Origin: Tetradesmus obliquus
Taxonomy: Eukaryota > Chlorophyta > Chlorophyceae > Sphaeropleales > Scenedesmaceae
Length of the DNA: 64,000 nt
Direction of reading: 5' to 3'
NCBI GenBank assembly: GCA_030272155.1
Contig: CP126197.1
Span: 2,914,001 to 2,978,000, forward strand
A program made the position numbers and the translations under genes. Within the stretch, counting starts at the first letter, position 1, and every line of letters starts with the position of its first letter. The notes below the pieces were generated by a model. The model was not told the origin of the DNA. It saw only the letters and a list, made by a program, of their open reading frames with translations, and made no database searches. This document shows, one piece after another, positions 33,085 to 44,659 of the stretch.

Positions 33085-34873
33085 TTACTGTTGCTGCTCT
33101 GCACCCACAGCAGCCAGGGCCTCCTCCAAGTGCCGCTGCAACCTGTCAGCAGTTATCCGGGGCTGGGGGCGCGGCAGCACCACCTGCAGCACAGCAGCAA
33201 CCGGGGAAAGGAAATTTACTTCAGCAGGTCTGGTCAGCTGCACAGTGGTGCGCGTGCGCAAAGCAAAGCCGTGACTTTTAAAACTAGGCAACTGCACTGT
33301 CCAATGCACCCGTCATAAAAAGAAACACAAGCTGTGCTGCATTCTTCTCAAGATTGATTGAGTGATGCTTGGTTCCTCCACAAAACAGCATGTCAGACAT
33401 GACATTGATACTTTGCTGGCGCTGCATTGGCCCAGTGCCAACCAAGCATCTCAGCTGGGACGTGCGCTGATCATGCGAGCCAAGATCATCTGCTGCAGCG
33501 CGTACCTCGCCGCCCTGCTCATCCAGCACTGCCAGCACAACTCTGCAAGCTCTTTGAAGGAGGCAAGGGCTGTGCTGACGTCTGAACGAGGCGCTGTCTT
33601 ATTTGCAAAAGCCCAGCATGCCAGCAGCAGTTTTATACCGCCTGACTGACGCTACCTCAACTCATACCGTACAGAATACACCCCGCGAGGTGATTGGCCC
33701 GCCAGCTGCCAGTTGTGTGCATGTAATTATTGGGTGAAGCATATAATGTAATGTAATGTAATTCGTACCTCGCTGCCCTGCTCATCCAGCACTGCCAGCA
33801 CAGGCACTGACAGGTGCATCGCATCCTGCCACGCCTCGTTAGTAGAAATGTCCCGCACCTGCATGCAGCAGCAAGCAGCAGGTGCGGCTGTGGTGGGAGA
33901 GGACAATGCATTACATTACATAACATTACATAACACAACACTACATTACATTACATTACATTGCAATGCAGCGTTGCAACAATGCGTGGATGCACGGCAG
34001 GAGCCTGCTTCCTCGCCGCTGGCTGCTGCTGCAGGCGGTCCAACTATCGTATGTTGCAACACGTCCACAGACTCCGCTTACACTATCACTCACCAACGTT
34101 TGCTGTTTTCTTTACTCCGCATCCACAGTGCCATCATGTTCCCACAATGCATCCCTGGTGTGCCGCGCATCTATCCATTTATATGTACTCATCACTGGCA
34201 AGCACATGCATGCACAAATTCCTTGCGTATGCATCTGTGCACAAGTGACGGCCCATGCCAAGGGCACAGCATGAGAGAGTATACTAATCCTGGTAGGCAC
34301 GCACCTCCAGCGTTGCGCCGCTCAAGGAGCAGGGCATGAAGTGTGCGCGGTCTATGAGCCCTTGCAGCTTGTCCTGCGAGGGGCCCCGCAGCACACGCAG
34401 CACAGGCAGCAGCAGCATGGTCACAATCAGCACGTGCAGCAGCAGTCATGCTGTGAGACATGAGCAAGTCAGCGGCCTGCTGCAACATGCATGCTTGCCA
34501 GCAGCTGACATTGCATTGCTGCTGCGTCAAGCTTGCAAGCCTGAACATACTAATCACGTCTCACTGTTCTATATTTCAGGTCGGCTGCATCTATGCGCGT
34601 TCATTCTCTGCAGCCTGAAGCACCAATTGCTTGCCAGTTACAGCAGTTCACACTGCATCAGCAGCAGCAGCTGTCACGCACCTTGAGTCCATCACACAGT
34701 GGGCAGTCAGGCTTTGTGTACAGCACAAAGTCGTGCTGGCTGCTGCAGACCAGGGCTGCTCCCCTGCTGCTTCGTCTGCTGTAGCTGGCTGCATGCCTTA
34801 GCAGGGGCTGCTGAGAGAAGCAGTGGCTGGGCCTGGCAATGCTGCGCTTGCCCAGGGTTTGCACAGATGACAT
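33085..34873 (-). CDS. glutaredoxin-like protein (DUF836/Glrx-like), probably plastid-targeted
   Basis: Four phase-0 exons on the minus strand: 34873-34682, 34373-34305, 33858-33769, 33183-33085; 149 aa. Residues 1-45 are Ser/Arg-rich without acidic residues, typical of a transit peptide. The thioredoxin-fold domain follows: FVLYTKPDCPLCDGLK with a CPLC redox pair at the start of helix 1, DKLQGLIDRA, VRDISTNEAW, the cis-Pro strand SVPVLAVLDEQGSE, and a final helix DRLQRHLEEAL. Length and order fit the small Glrx-like (DUF836) family of plants and cyanobacteria; the substrate is unknown. An open frame extends upstream of the ATG without another good start, so I chose 34873. It points away from MTB. 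Confidence 0.78.
33500..33541 (-). repeat. echo of glutaredoxin-like exon 3 end with donor
   Basis: The segment encoding VLAVLDEQGGE followed by a GTACG donor repeats the end of exon 3 (33769-33806) with a single change (Ser to Gly). It lies in intron 3. Confidence 0.88.
33739..33966. repeat. inverted TGTAA/TTACA arrays flanking exon 3
   Basis: About 33744-33763 holds a short TAATG/TGTAA run and 33910-33964 a longer ATTAC/TTACA run with six TTACA units, in opposite orientation, bracketing exon 3 (33769-33858). On the transcribed minus strand the longer array reads as six TGTAA motifs inside intron 2; the two arrays could pair with exon 3 in the loop. Confidence 0.85.
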
Positions 34874-34964
34874 GGCTGCTGCTGACAACGAGGTGGCCTT
34901 GAAGCTTAGCGCCAACGACACGGCTGCTTGTATAGGTATATCTGTCACCAAAGTGGCTGCAGCC

Positions 34965-35015
<51 letters not shown>

Positions 35016-36143
35016 TGCTGTGCTGTGCTGGTTCGGTGCTATGATTGCAAATAAGCAGGCGGCCAGGTGTGTGACAATAGGCGTATCTAGTGCAGTATGG
35101 AGCGGCTGATCGGCATTGTCGGCTGATATACTGAACACCATTGCGTGCCTTCACCATGGGTGACAGTGACAAGACGGACCTGACAGTCAGGCAGGTCAGG
35201 AACTTCAGGCACACAAGCGCAATCTCTTCACATCCAATGTCATCTGCTTTCCGAACAAAATGCTTGTTGAATCTTAGAGGACTTCACGAAGTTACAAGTA
35301 CCGATATTCATGCTTTTGAACTGCAGTATCAACCTCTGCAAGTTAATCCGTGGCAGTTGTCGCGCAGACTTGTAGCATCATTCAGATAACAGTTCATCCC
35401 AAATAGCCGTGGGAGTGCGTGCCTGAGCTGTCAAGGATGGCAGCAGGGAGGCAACAGCAGCAGCAGCGTCAGCGGCACCAGCAGCAGCAGTGAAGTAGGG
35501 CAGGGCAGCAGCCATGCAGCGAGGCAGAGGTATGTTCTGGATGCGGTTAATGGTGAAATACCGTTTCAGCACTGTTTCATACACGGTTTGCACTTATACC
35601 TGATCCGTGCCATGCAGTGTGGGTCAATGACACGCCACGTAGGCCAGGTGAGCAGCAGCAAAGCAAAGGGCATGATTCCCCTTGGTGTATCGCTGGCGTG
35701 CTTTGTAAACAGCATCAGGATTTGTGCAAGCTTGCATTTCAGAGCGACCCTGTATATGAGTACAATCGTAAAGCACGCACAGCAGCAGCTGCAAGTGTTA
35801 CACAGTCTTATGGCGGAGCATGCCATGCAGTGCAGGGCGACACAGCATGGCAACTGTGCTGCAGATTCTGGCGGCTCTGCTTAGCGTTGGGTCAGCCAGC
35901 AGCACTCAGATCGCATTACCTTTCGACACATCAGCAACAGCAGCAGTGGCAGCAGGCCTGCACCCACAGAGTCGGTGGTGCTGCGTGTGTTATGCTGTCG
36001 CCCCAGCACCCAGTAGCCGCACTCGCAGCCGCACACATTAGCAGTGCTGCCATCCTGCTGTATGCACACCCGCATCCTGCAAACCACCATGATGTGTTGC
36101 TATGCTTCGGTTGGTCTGAAGAAAGCTGCATTGGCACTTGCAG
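34874..36143. promoter_or_regulatory. divergent upstream region of glutaredoxin-like and MTB genes
   Basis: Between the glutaredoxin-like start and the first secure MTB exon. A CTG tract lies at about 34970-35010. ATG 35156 stands in ACCATGG and opens a short frame MGDSDKTDLTVRQ followed by GTCAGG; this could be the first MTB exon, but the phase does not fit the next exon, so I leave it unassigned. Confidence 0.4.
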
Positions 36144-36462
36144 GTGGTGAATTCATACCAGGCTATGGAGGCCCTGGTGCAATGGGTGGCGATGCTGCCG
36201 GCATGATGCAAGGCAGCGGCGGTTATGACGTGCCTGGCGGCGGTTATGACACGGGCGGTGGCGGTTACGACATGGCTGGCGGCGGTTATGACATGCCTGG
36301 CGGCGGTTATGGCATGGGTGGCGGCAGTTATGGCTGTTACGGCCCTCCTGGGGGCATGATGGGCCCTGGCATGGCTGGTGGTATGGGCCAGGGCATGATG
36401 GCACCAGGTGCGGCACACGAGGGTTAGATGACCGGCTGCATCACATGGGAACAGATACTCCT

Positions 36463-36500
<38 letters not shown>

Positions 36501-36612
36501 GGCGCATGATGGGCCCTGGCATGGCTGGTGGTATGGGCCAGGGCATGATGTCACCAGGTGCGGCACACGAGGGTCAGATGACCGGCTGCATCACATGGGA
36601 ACAGATACTCCT

Positions 36613-36662
<50 letters not shown>

Positions 36663-36764
36663 GGGGCATGATGGGCCCTGGCATGGCTGGTGGTATGGGC
36701 CAGGGCATGGTGTCACCACCAGGTGGGCATCACAGGAATGTTTGACTGTATCATCTGGCAGTTT

Positions 36765-36797
<33 letters not shown>

Positions 36798-37425
36798 CAT
36801 GATGGGCCCTGGCATGGCTGGTGGCATGGGCCGGGGCATGATGTCACCAGGTGGGCAGCAGGGGAATGCTTGGCCGTAGCATAAATTTTTTTAATAAAAG
36901 ATAAAAAATAAAAAAAATTCTGGCAGATCTGCAGCAGCAGCAGCAGTAGCAGGCGTGATGGCCCCTGGTGTGGCTGGGGCATGGGCCAGGGCATGATGTC
37001 ATCACCAGGTGCGGCACACCAGGGTTGGATCAGAGGCTGAACATGAAACACACTCCTGCAGCAGAAGCGGCAGCAGCAGCAGCGGGCGGAGGGGGGGGGC
37101 ATGATGGGCCCTGGCATGGCTGGGGGCATGAGCCAAGGCATGATGTCACCAGGTGGGCAACAAGGGAATGTCTGAGCAGCAGCAGCAGCAGCAGGAACAG
37201 CGGCGGCTGTGTTGTTGTGCATTCATATGCGCTGATTGCTGTGGCATCTGAAACTGCTGGTCAACCGCGGCGGTGTGTGGCAAACTTTAATGACGCTGCT
37301 TCAGCTGTGGCAGCAGCGCAGCATGAGTGTGTTATGGAGCAGGAGGTGAAGACAGCCCAGCTGTGGACGAGGCGCCCCGCTATGTGCCTGTTGCTCTCTC
37401 TGCTTTCACCGCCCCACCCCTCCTG

Positions 37426-37476
<51 letters not shown>

Positions 37477-38137
37477 ATGCAACCGCCAGGCATGATGCAG
37501 CCTGGCATGGGTCACCCAGCTGGCATGATGGGCGGTTCAGGGCCTGGCGGTTTAGGGCCTGGCGGTTTAGGGCCTGGCGGTTCAGGGCCTGGCGGTTTAG
37601 GGCCTGGTGGTTCAGGGCGCAGTGGGCGCATCATGGGCCCTCGGGGTGCCCCTGGTGGCATGATGGCCCCTCCAAGGGGGCAACCACCTCCACCTGGCGC
37701 TGCCATGTTTGGGGGGCCAAGGCAATACATGGACAGGTGGGGTGGCGTACAGATGAGTGCATTTGCAATTGGTAGGCAAGAGTTTTCTGTGGCAGTGTGG
37801 AGCGATACGCAGAAAGGGTGGTGTAGGATGGTGGGTTGTTTGTTGTGCGCTGTGTATGGCCAGCGCTTGTGAATCGCCTGGTGGTATGGCGCCGCGCAGT
37901 GAGGCTGCTGTGCTGTGCTGTGCTGTGCTGTGCTGTGCTGTGCTGTGCTGTGCTGTGCTGTGCTGTGCTGTGCTGTGCTGTGCTGTGCCCTGCTGCCGTC
38001 AGGCTCCCTTCCCTGGCCCTGACAGCCTGATGGGTCCAGGGCCTGGGCCTGATAGCCGGCTCTCACTAAACATGTTTGACCAAACACTCATCAGTCCTCC
38101 ACAGTCTGCTGTTCATCCTCAATGCACTGTGCTTTGC

Positions 38138-38185
<48 letters not shown>

Positions 38186-39033
38186 CCTCCTTTTCCTCCT
38201 GCACCTGACAGCATGATGGGGCCAGGGCCTGACAGCAGGCTCGACACACGGCTCTCTGTTGCCAGCAGCAGCGGCATGCAGGGCCCTGCTGCTGCTGCTG
38301 CCGCTGCTGTGCCGGATCTGCCGGGGGTTAATCGGCCGGCCAAGAAGCAGGAGCGCGGCAACGACTACTGCCAGCACTTTGTGGACACTGGCGTGCGGCC
38401 GCAGAACTTCCTGCGAGGTGCGCAGGCCAGCAGCAGCAGCAGCGGCGGCGGAGGCGGCGGCAGCTAGCTATGCAGGCAACTGATCCCTGTCACTCAACAC
38501 TTCTTGTATCTTCTGATTGCAGACTCTGTGCTGGAGGACCGCTACGAAGACTACCCACAGCTGCAGAAGCTCATCCAGCTCAAGGACAAGCAGGTGGGGC
38601 GGGGTTTGCTGGTTCCAGTAGAGAAGTGCAGTAGCAGCAGCAGCAGCAGCAGCAGCAGCATTGTGTAAGCCCAGCAGATGCAGAAGCTCATCCGGCTCAA
38701 GGGCAAGCAGGTGGGGCTTTATGGGGACAGATGCACGGGCAGCAGCAGCAGCTGCAGCAGCAGCAGTGCTGAGGGGCCAAGCACTTGCAGCTAGTTCTGC
38801 AAAGAGGAGATGTTCAACGCGTCTCTGCCTTGGCACGTTGCAGGTGCGCAACCACACCACGCCACTTTATGCGCTGAATAGTTATTGCCTGGGCAGTGCT
38901 GCATGAACCAAAGAAAATACAATGACCTTCATTGGTGTGCCGCAGGTGCGCGATCACACCACGCCGCCATATGCGCTGCGGGCTGACCTGAAGAAGCTGG
39001 CCCTTAGCAAGGAGGTGTTCGGCACAAAGTGAG

Positions 39034-39070
<37 letters not shown>

Positions 39071-42048
39071 TCTGCACATGTGTTGCAGACGCTTGCACTA
39101 TGCAGTGCGGCATGCAGCTGCCGTTGCCAGCAGGGTGAGCTTTTTCTTGGTGAGCGTCCTGAGGCTGGCTTGGTGCAGACAGTGTGCTGTGATGTATGAG
39201 ATCATGAGGTGGCATGCAATTGTTGGCATGCAATTGCATGCAATTGTTGTCATGGATCGTGTTACTTTTGCAGGTTTGACGTCATCCTGATCGACCCGCC
39301 CTGGGAGGAGTATGTGCGGCGCGCGCCAGGGTTTGTGTCAGACACAGACTTCTGGAGCTGGCAGGAGATACAGGCACTGGACATTGGCGCTGTTGCGGAG
39401 GTGCCCAGCTTTGTGTTCCTGTGAGTTCAATTCCTGCTGATTTCAGCAGGTTTCATACAATTGTAGGCAGCAGCAGGTGCAGGCACTGGACATTGGGCTG
39501 TTGCGGAAGTGCCAAGCTTTGTGTTCCTGTGAGTTTAGGTTGGGGCGGGATTTGGCAGAGTCAGCAGCAAACATTGGTGGCAGCAGCAGGAGATACAGGC
39601 GCTGGACATTGGCGTTGTTGCGGAGGTGCCCAGCTTCGTGTTCCTGTGAGTAAAATTCACATCACAGCAGCAGCACCAGCAGCAACATCAAGTGGAGGAA
39701 CTTTGAGCACTTGACATGGGGGCCATCTCAAGGTGTCGAGCTTTGGGACGCAGCAGAGCTTGCTGCTAGCTGTAGCAGTGGTGTTTCAACTGTAAGCTAT
39801 GTGCTGCTGCTGCTGCTGCTGCAGGTGGTGTGGCAGTGCTGAGGGGCTAGATGCTGGCAGGCACTGCCTGCGCAAGTGAGTGACCTGCTAGTGATTTCAG
39901 CCTACCACTACCTGCTAGTGTATCCCTGTGCCAGCTGTGCGTTATTGTGCACAGTCGTAACACGCTGCCCATGTGACTGCTGGAGGCTGGTGTGGTGGCT
40001 ACGGCCAGCCAACCCTGCTGTGGTATGCAGATGCGGTACGATTGCAGCTGTGCATTGTAATGCACTGTTGTTGCACACCCTTAGGACTTTTGGGGTTGAC
40101 GCCATGCCGTACTGTACCAAACATGCGGTGTGCTGCTGTGCTGCTGTGTGGGGCTCAGGTGGGGCTACAAGCGCGCCGAGGACATCTGCTGGATCAAGAC
40201 CAACACGCAGCACAAGAGCCGCAAGTACCTCATACCCACATACCAGCAGGAGGGCAGCATGCTGGTGCACACCAAGGTACAGCACATTCAAACATTAGAA
40301 TCGATATTTGCATATACTTTGACTTTTGATCGCCATGATCATCACACCTGCTTACTGGCAGGAGGGCAGCATGCTGGTGCACACCAAGATGCTGTGGCAC
40401 AAGCCAGCTTTTCACAGCTCTCGCACCTCTCCCTGCTCTGGGCTCCGCACCCCACCCCTCGTTCACCACCTCTCACCTCTCACCCAATTGCACACCCAAT
40501 TGCACACCCAGCACCATCACACAATCTATATTATGGCCTGATGGGCATCCGCGACAATGTGAAGCGTGGTTTGGATGGGCACCTCATTCACACCACCTCA
40601 GCGCTGCAAGCTGCTGCTGATGTATGCTACACGCTGCTGTTTGTAGGAGCACTGCCTGATGGGCATCAGGGGCAGTGTGAAGCGTGGGTTGGATGGCCAC
40701 CTCATCCACACGACCGCAGTGCTGCAACCTGCTGCTGCTGATTGCTTCTGCTGCTGCTGCTGCTGCTGCTTGCAGGAGCACTGCCTGATGGGCATCCGAG
40801 GGAGCGTGAAGCGTGGATTGGATGGGCACCTCATCCACACCAACGTGGACACTGACGTCATCGTCAGCGAGGAGCCGCCACTGGGCAGCACAGAAAAGCC
40901 TGAGGAGCTATACGACATTATTGAGCGTTTCTGCGCCGGCAGGTGGATGTCATTTTCACGGTTACATTTCCTGCTTTGTGTACAATGTGTGACTTGTTAC
41001 GTGTGCACAGGCGGCGCTCAGCAGTACGGAGATGCCCAAGGAGCTCTACACCATTATAAAGCGGTTCTGTGCCGACAGGTGGTTTCTACATTCTCATCAC
41101 GATGTTATGTATGTTATGTGCCACGTCATGAGTGAGAAGCCGCGGCTGGGTAGCACGGAGAAGGATCAGAACTGTAAAACAACCCAAGGAACTGCATAAC
41201 ATCTTAGAGCGCTTCTGCACTGGCATTTGTTTGATACTTTGTATGTTACTAGTTGCGCTGTGCTAATAGCTACTCTGCGGGCCAATTCGTTGTTGGAGAA
41301 CCGCCTCAAGGTACCTGGGCATGGCATGCTGCAACAGAGTGTCTAAGCGCAGGTAGGAGCATTGCGTTCAGAGTCAGCATGACGTAACAGTGGACATCCA
41401 CCTTTGTGGACGCTACCGACTTGATAGCTTGGCTGACACATGTGCGCTGACTGGTGTGCGGCTTGCCCTCACTGCCTGGCCCGCAGGCGGCGGCTGGAGC
41501 TGTTTGGTGAGGACCGCAACATCCGGCAGGGCTGGGTCACAGTGGGGCGCGCCATCACGCAGAGCACCTTCAGGCCACAGGTAAAGGTGCCTTTGATCCA
41601 CGCTGCAGCTCATGCATGGTGCACTTGCAATGCGGCGCTGCCTGCACACATGTTGTCGGCTCGTTCTGTCGATGCATCTGCACAATTAAATGTACGACCT
41701 CCGTCATGGCTTGCTGCTGTTTTGTTGAACATGTTATGACATGGATCTGATCACACCCCCACAGCGCTGACAGAGTTGCAACCTCGCTGTGCCGCATGCG
41801 CACCTGCATCATTTGTGCCAAGGGGACAATGTGCGCCCCTTTCGCCCACACTTGCTGTTTGTTATCTCCTGCCGCAGGCGTACCTGCACCACTTCCGCAA
41901 TGAAGATGGTGTGCCATATGACGAGCACAGGGGCAGGCCACCCCCAGGGGTGCCGGTGCTGGTGCCCAGCACGGCAGAGATAGAGGAGCTAAGACCGCGC
42001 AGCCCACCACACCACCATGGGGGTGGCGGGCGCGGCAGGGGCAGGTAG
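36144..42048 (+). CDS. MTB: METTL14/MTB-type subunit of the mRNA m6A methyltransferase (5' end unresolved)
   Basis: Non-catalytic partner of METTL3/MTA in the nuclear m6A writer complex. Proposed exons: 36144-36407, 37490-37736, 38185-38417, 38523-38593, 38946-39028, 39274-39420, 39825-39875, 40159-40276, 40776-40942, 41487-41580, 41878-42048, all in phase, about 548 codons. The N-terminal part is Gly/Met/Tyr-rich (GGYD and GPGG repeats). The MT-A70 domain starts near [20 protein letters not shown] and has [77 protein letters not shown] and a RGRGR* RGG tail. DPPW, not the EPPL of animal METTL14, is as in plant MTB. The first coding exon is missing or unidentified. Heavy exon echoes surround most exons. 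Confidence 0.87.
36485..37165 (+). repeat. five echoes of the MTB Gly/Met-rich exon end, with CAG tracts
   Basis: The segment reading [15 protein letters not shown] plus CACCAG|GTG recurs at about 36505-36565, 36664-36725, 36797-36855, 36950-37008 (decayed) and 37098-37158. Each is preceded by a CAG run; the first two units are about 158 nt apart. The ACCGGCTGCATCACATGGGA filler is shared by the first two. Confidence 0.9.
37905..37988 (+). repeat. TGCTG pentanucleotide microsatellite
   Basis: About 16 tandem TGCTG (GTGCT) units in MTB intron 2, immediately upstream of an echo of exon 3. Confidence 0.92.
37999..38080 (+). repeat. echo of MTB exon 3 start
   Basis: TCAG|GCTCCCTTCCCTGGCCCTGACAGC... 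resembles the true exon 3 start at 38185. In the phase set by exon 2 it hits a stop, so I took the 38185 copy as the real exon. Confidence 0.75.
38665..38895 (+). repeat. echoes of MTB exons 4 and 5
   Basis: 38674-38715 repeats CAGAAGCTCATCC-GCTCAAGG-CAAGCAG|GTGGGGC of exon 4. 38841-38880 repeats the exon 5 acceptor and start ([11 protein letters not shown] versus [11 protein letters not shown]). Confidence 0.85.
39455..39740 (+). repeat. three echoes of MTB exon 6 end
   Basis: [20 protein letters not shown] plus its GTGAGT donor recurs at about 39473-39535 (frameshifted) and 39586-39652 (two silent changes and Ala to Val), with a remnant near 39700-39745. Confidence 0.85.
40340..41225 (+). 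repeat. echoes of MTB exons 8 and 9
   Basis: 40358-40392 repeats the exon 8 end ([10 protein letters not shown]). About 40536-40600 and 40648-40712 repeat the exon 9 start (CLMGIR...[12 protein letters not shown]). About 41028-41082 and 41127-41222 repeat its end ([19 protein letters not shown]) with increasing decay; the first keeps a CAG|GTGG donor. Confidence 0.85.
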
Positions 42049-42054
42049 CAGCAG

Positions 42055-42515
42055 CAGTAGCAGTGCTGGTGCCCAGCACAGTAGTTATAGTGGAGCTAAG
42101 GGCACGCAGCCCACCACAGCATGGGGGTGACTGGCGCGGCAGGGGCCGCTAGTAGCAGCAGCAGCAGCAGGAGCAGCAGTAGCAGCAGCAGAAGCATGTG
42201 GCAGTGCTGCTGGTGGCCAGCACTGCAGAGATGAAAGAGTTGCGGCCGCGCAGCCCACCACACCACCATGGGGGTGGCGGGCGCGGCAGGGGCAGGTAGC
42301 AGCAGCAGTAGCAGCGCGGGAAGGCGGCAGCACCAGCAGCAGCAGCAGCAGCAGCATGCGGCAGCAGCAGGAGCAGCAGCATGCGGCGGCACCAGCAGCA
42401 GCAGCATGTGGCAGTGCTGCTGGCGCCCAGCACTGCAGAGATAGAGGAGCTGAGGCCGCGCAGCCCGCCACACCACCATGGGGGTGGCGGGCGCGGCAGG
42501 GACATGTAGCAGCAG
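42055..42515 (+). repeat. three echoes of the MTB terminal RGG exon past the stop
   Basis: Copies of [29 protein letters not shown] with a TAG stop lie at about 42064-42155 (damaged), 42206-42298 and 42409-42508. In the last, the [18 protein letters not shown] part differs from the exon by three silent changes only. The first TGTAA I see after the MTB stop is at 43069-43073, beyond all copies. Confidence 0.88.
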
Positions 42516-43277
42516 CGGTGGTGGAGGCGACAGCAGCAGCAGCAGGCGAGTCGGCAGCGCTGCGCATGCTGGGTTATGAATGGCTCAGAGTACAGCAGAG
42601 GCAGTGTAGGGAAAGGTTGTCTGGTGTTGCAACTTGTGCAGGTACAGGGTGCGGTAGATGCCAAAACTGGTAGAAGCAGCAACAGGTGTTCGTTCCTTAC
42701 CAGGGTCAGCGTTGCAGCCACTCCAGTGTACAGCAGACACAGGGAACTGGGGAAGGGTGTGCAATGCCATTATGCGTTGCAGGTGCTGGGCGTGGTGGAG
42801 GCAGGCAGGCAGCAGCAGCAGCAGCAGCAGCGCCAGCGGCAAGGTTGTTGCCAGTCTGCCGCTGCTGTCTGCTTTGCTATGTGAGCGGTTTGTAGTGGCA
42901 CATGCCCTGCAGCTGCGTTTTTTTCGCACTTGGGCGTGCATCTAGGTGCCTCTGTGTTCGTGTCCTGCAGGCACGCAGGCCAACAGCAGGTCACTGGTCA
43001 TGATGATCTCCCTGATCAGAGCATCTGCACGCGCACATGTATGTGGCACATGGCTGCTCTTCTAGCCATGTAACTGCTGCCTTCGATGCATTTGTTCCAG
43101 CAATCACGTGTCGTGCCGCCTTCCAACCTCACAAGCACGAACTTCACAGCAACCTTCTGCGACTGCTTTTAGCAGCACACAGGGGATGCGTCTGAGCTTA
43201 AAAGCGTAAATTAAACAGTAAAGGTACTTTCTTTCCTGCATTCTGTTACAGGGTGGCCGTAAAGGGCAATTGTCCTT
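42516..43277. other. intergenic
   Basis: 3' flank of MTB (TGTAA at 43069-43073) and upstream region of the first Cys-rich gene. A short CAG run lies at about 42810-42832. No gene recognised. Confidence 0.4.
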
Positions 43278-43338
43278 CCAACGTTTCGGCGTGCACGTCC
43301 CACGTAGGACGAGATGTTCGACCTTTGACTGACCTGCC
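43278..43338 (+). promoter_or_regulatory. two-box upstream element, copy 1
   Basis: CCAACGTT (43278-43285), then CGACCTTTGACTGACCTGCC (43319-43338), about 160 nt before the start of Cys-rich gene A. The same pair with similar spacing precedes gene B and stands alone at 48483. Confidence 0.65.
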
Positions 43339-43497
43339 GTGCGAGAAGCTCAGCGACATCACAGACAAAATTAGATCAGCGAGCTTCCATAATTTGATTC
43401 GCACTCCTTTTTGCCAACTGCTTTTTGCCGACTGCAAATCAACCGCACCCTCTGTGACTGGTGTTGCTGATCTGCTGGCATCTGCTGTAGCAGCAGC

Positions 43498-44659
43498 ATG
43501 TTGCATCTCACTCCTCGCCCTTGCGCGCGCACGCTGTGGCTGTGCTTATGCTTCTTGCTTCTTGTCAACTTCATGACAGCCAACGCCTTTGAGTGCGGCA
43601 AGCCTCTTGGTCCCTGTGGGAGGGATGTGCCTGCAGGCACCACGTGCCCAAAAGGAGCAGGCTGGTGCGCAGCAGGCCACTACTGCGGCTACGCAAAGGG
43701 AGAGACAAAACAGAAGTGTGTGCCCTTGCCCAAGAACTGTGGCAAAGTGGGCAATGTCTGCTGCCCCAGCAACGCCAAGACCCCACACACCAAAGAAGAT
43801 GGCTTGAACCGGCTCCCCTTCTGCACAGACGGCAGCACTTGTGTCTTCAACCCCCGACAGCAGACTACAGGCATGACCCCTGAGTTTGCAGGAGTTGAAG
43901 GTAGGGCTACAGCTTTGGTACAGAATGGTGCAAGCGTGGCAGGCAGCACACAGCATGCACCTTGCAGCATTGCATGCACCTTGCAGCATGCAGAAACTAG
44001 AACAGTTTCTGACAGCATGTGTTGCGTCAGGGGACAGTACATCAACCACAAAGATGAAGAAACATTGTATGCCACACCACCCACAGCGGGACTCAGTCTG
44101 GGCAACACCCAGCGCAGCCCCTAGCCCAGCTCATCTCAGCTCCACATCTCCAATGTTGCACAGTATTGACAGACGTTTTTCTCAACAAAGCTGCACTGCC
44201 CCTGGCCGCATTTTTGCGCGTCAACACTTTGCAATCAATGCAGGCGATGCCTGTATTTCATTCAAGGCCTGCGGTACAGGCCCCAACAGTCCCTGCTGCC
44301 CCAGCGCATACAGGACTGCTTTCAACCCGGACACCAGCAAGTCCCACTGCCCCGCCAACTTCTTCTGTGATTATGACGAAAAGAAGGGCCTGTTTCCAGG
44401 CTCCAAGCTGCTGGGCATGCCTACCGGCCTGTGCCTGCGCAATGCAGCCGACTGCGGCAAGGTCGGGAAACCCTGCTGCGTCAACAATGGCGGCTCTCGC
44501 ACGGCTCTTAAGTGTGAGCCTGAGCCTGGGCCAGGCAAGAAGGGCTACTGTGCAGCAAAGGATGGCAGCACAGAGGGTGTGAAAGACAAGAACATGATCT
44601 GCCAGCTGTGCCCGGCGTCTGGCTCCACCAACAGTGCATGCAAGCAGGAGAGTGGATAA
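43498..44659 (+). CDS. secreted Cys-rich protein A, family not recognised
   Basis: Two exons, 43498-43900 and 44244-44659, phase-1 intron, 272 aa. An N-terminal signal peptide is clear (Arg, then LWLCLCFLLLVNF, cleavage likely after TANA before FECGK). The mature part is disulfide-rich with repeated small modules: CGKPLGPCGRD, CPKGAGWCAAGHYC, CGKVGNVCCPSN, FCTDGSTC in exon 1; CGTGPNSPCCPS, CDYDEKKG, CGKVGKPCC, GYCAAKDG and ICQLCPA in exon 2. The C-G-K-V-G-x-x-C-C module occurs in both halves, suggesting an ancient internal duplication. It pairs with gene B, of the same length and exon structure. An extracellular or cell-wall role is inferred from the signal peptide and disulfides only; no enzyme motif is visible. 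Confidence 0.8.
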
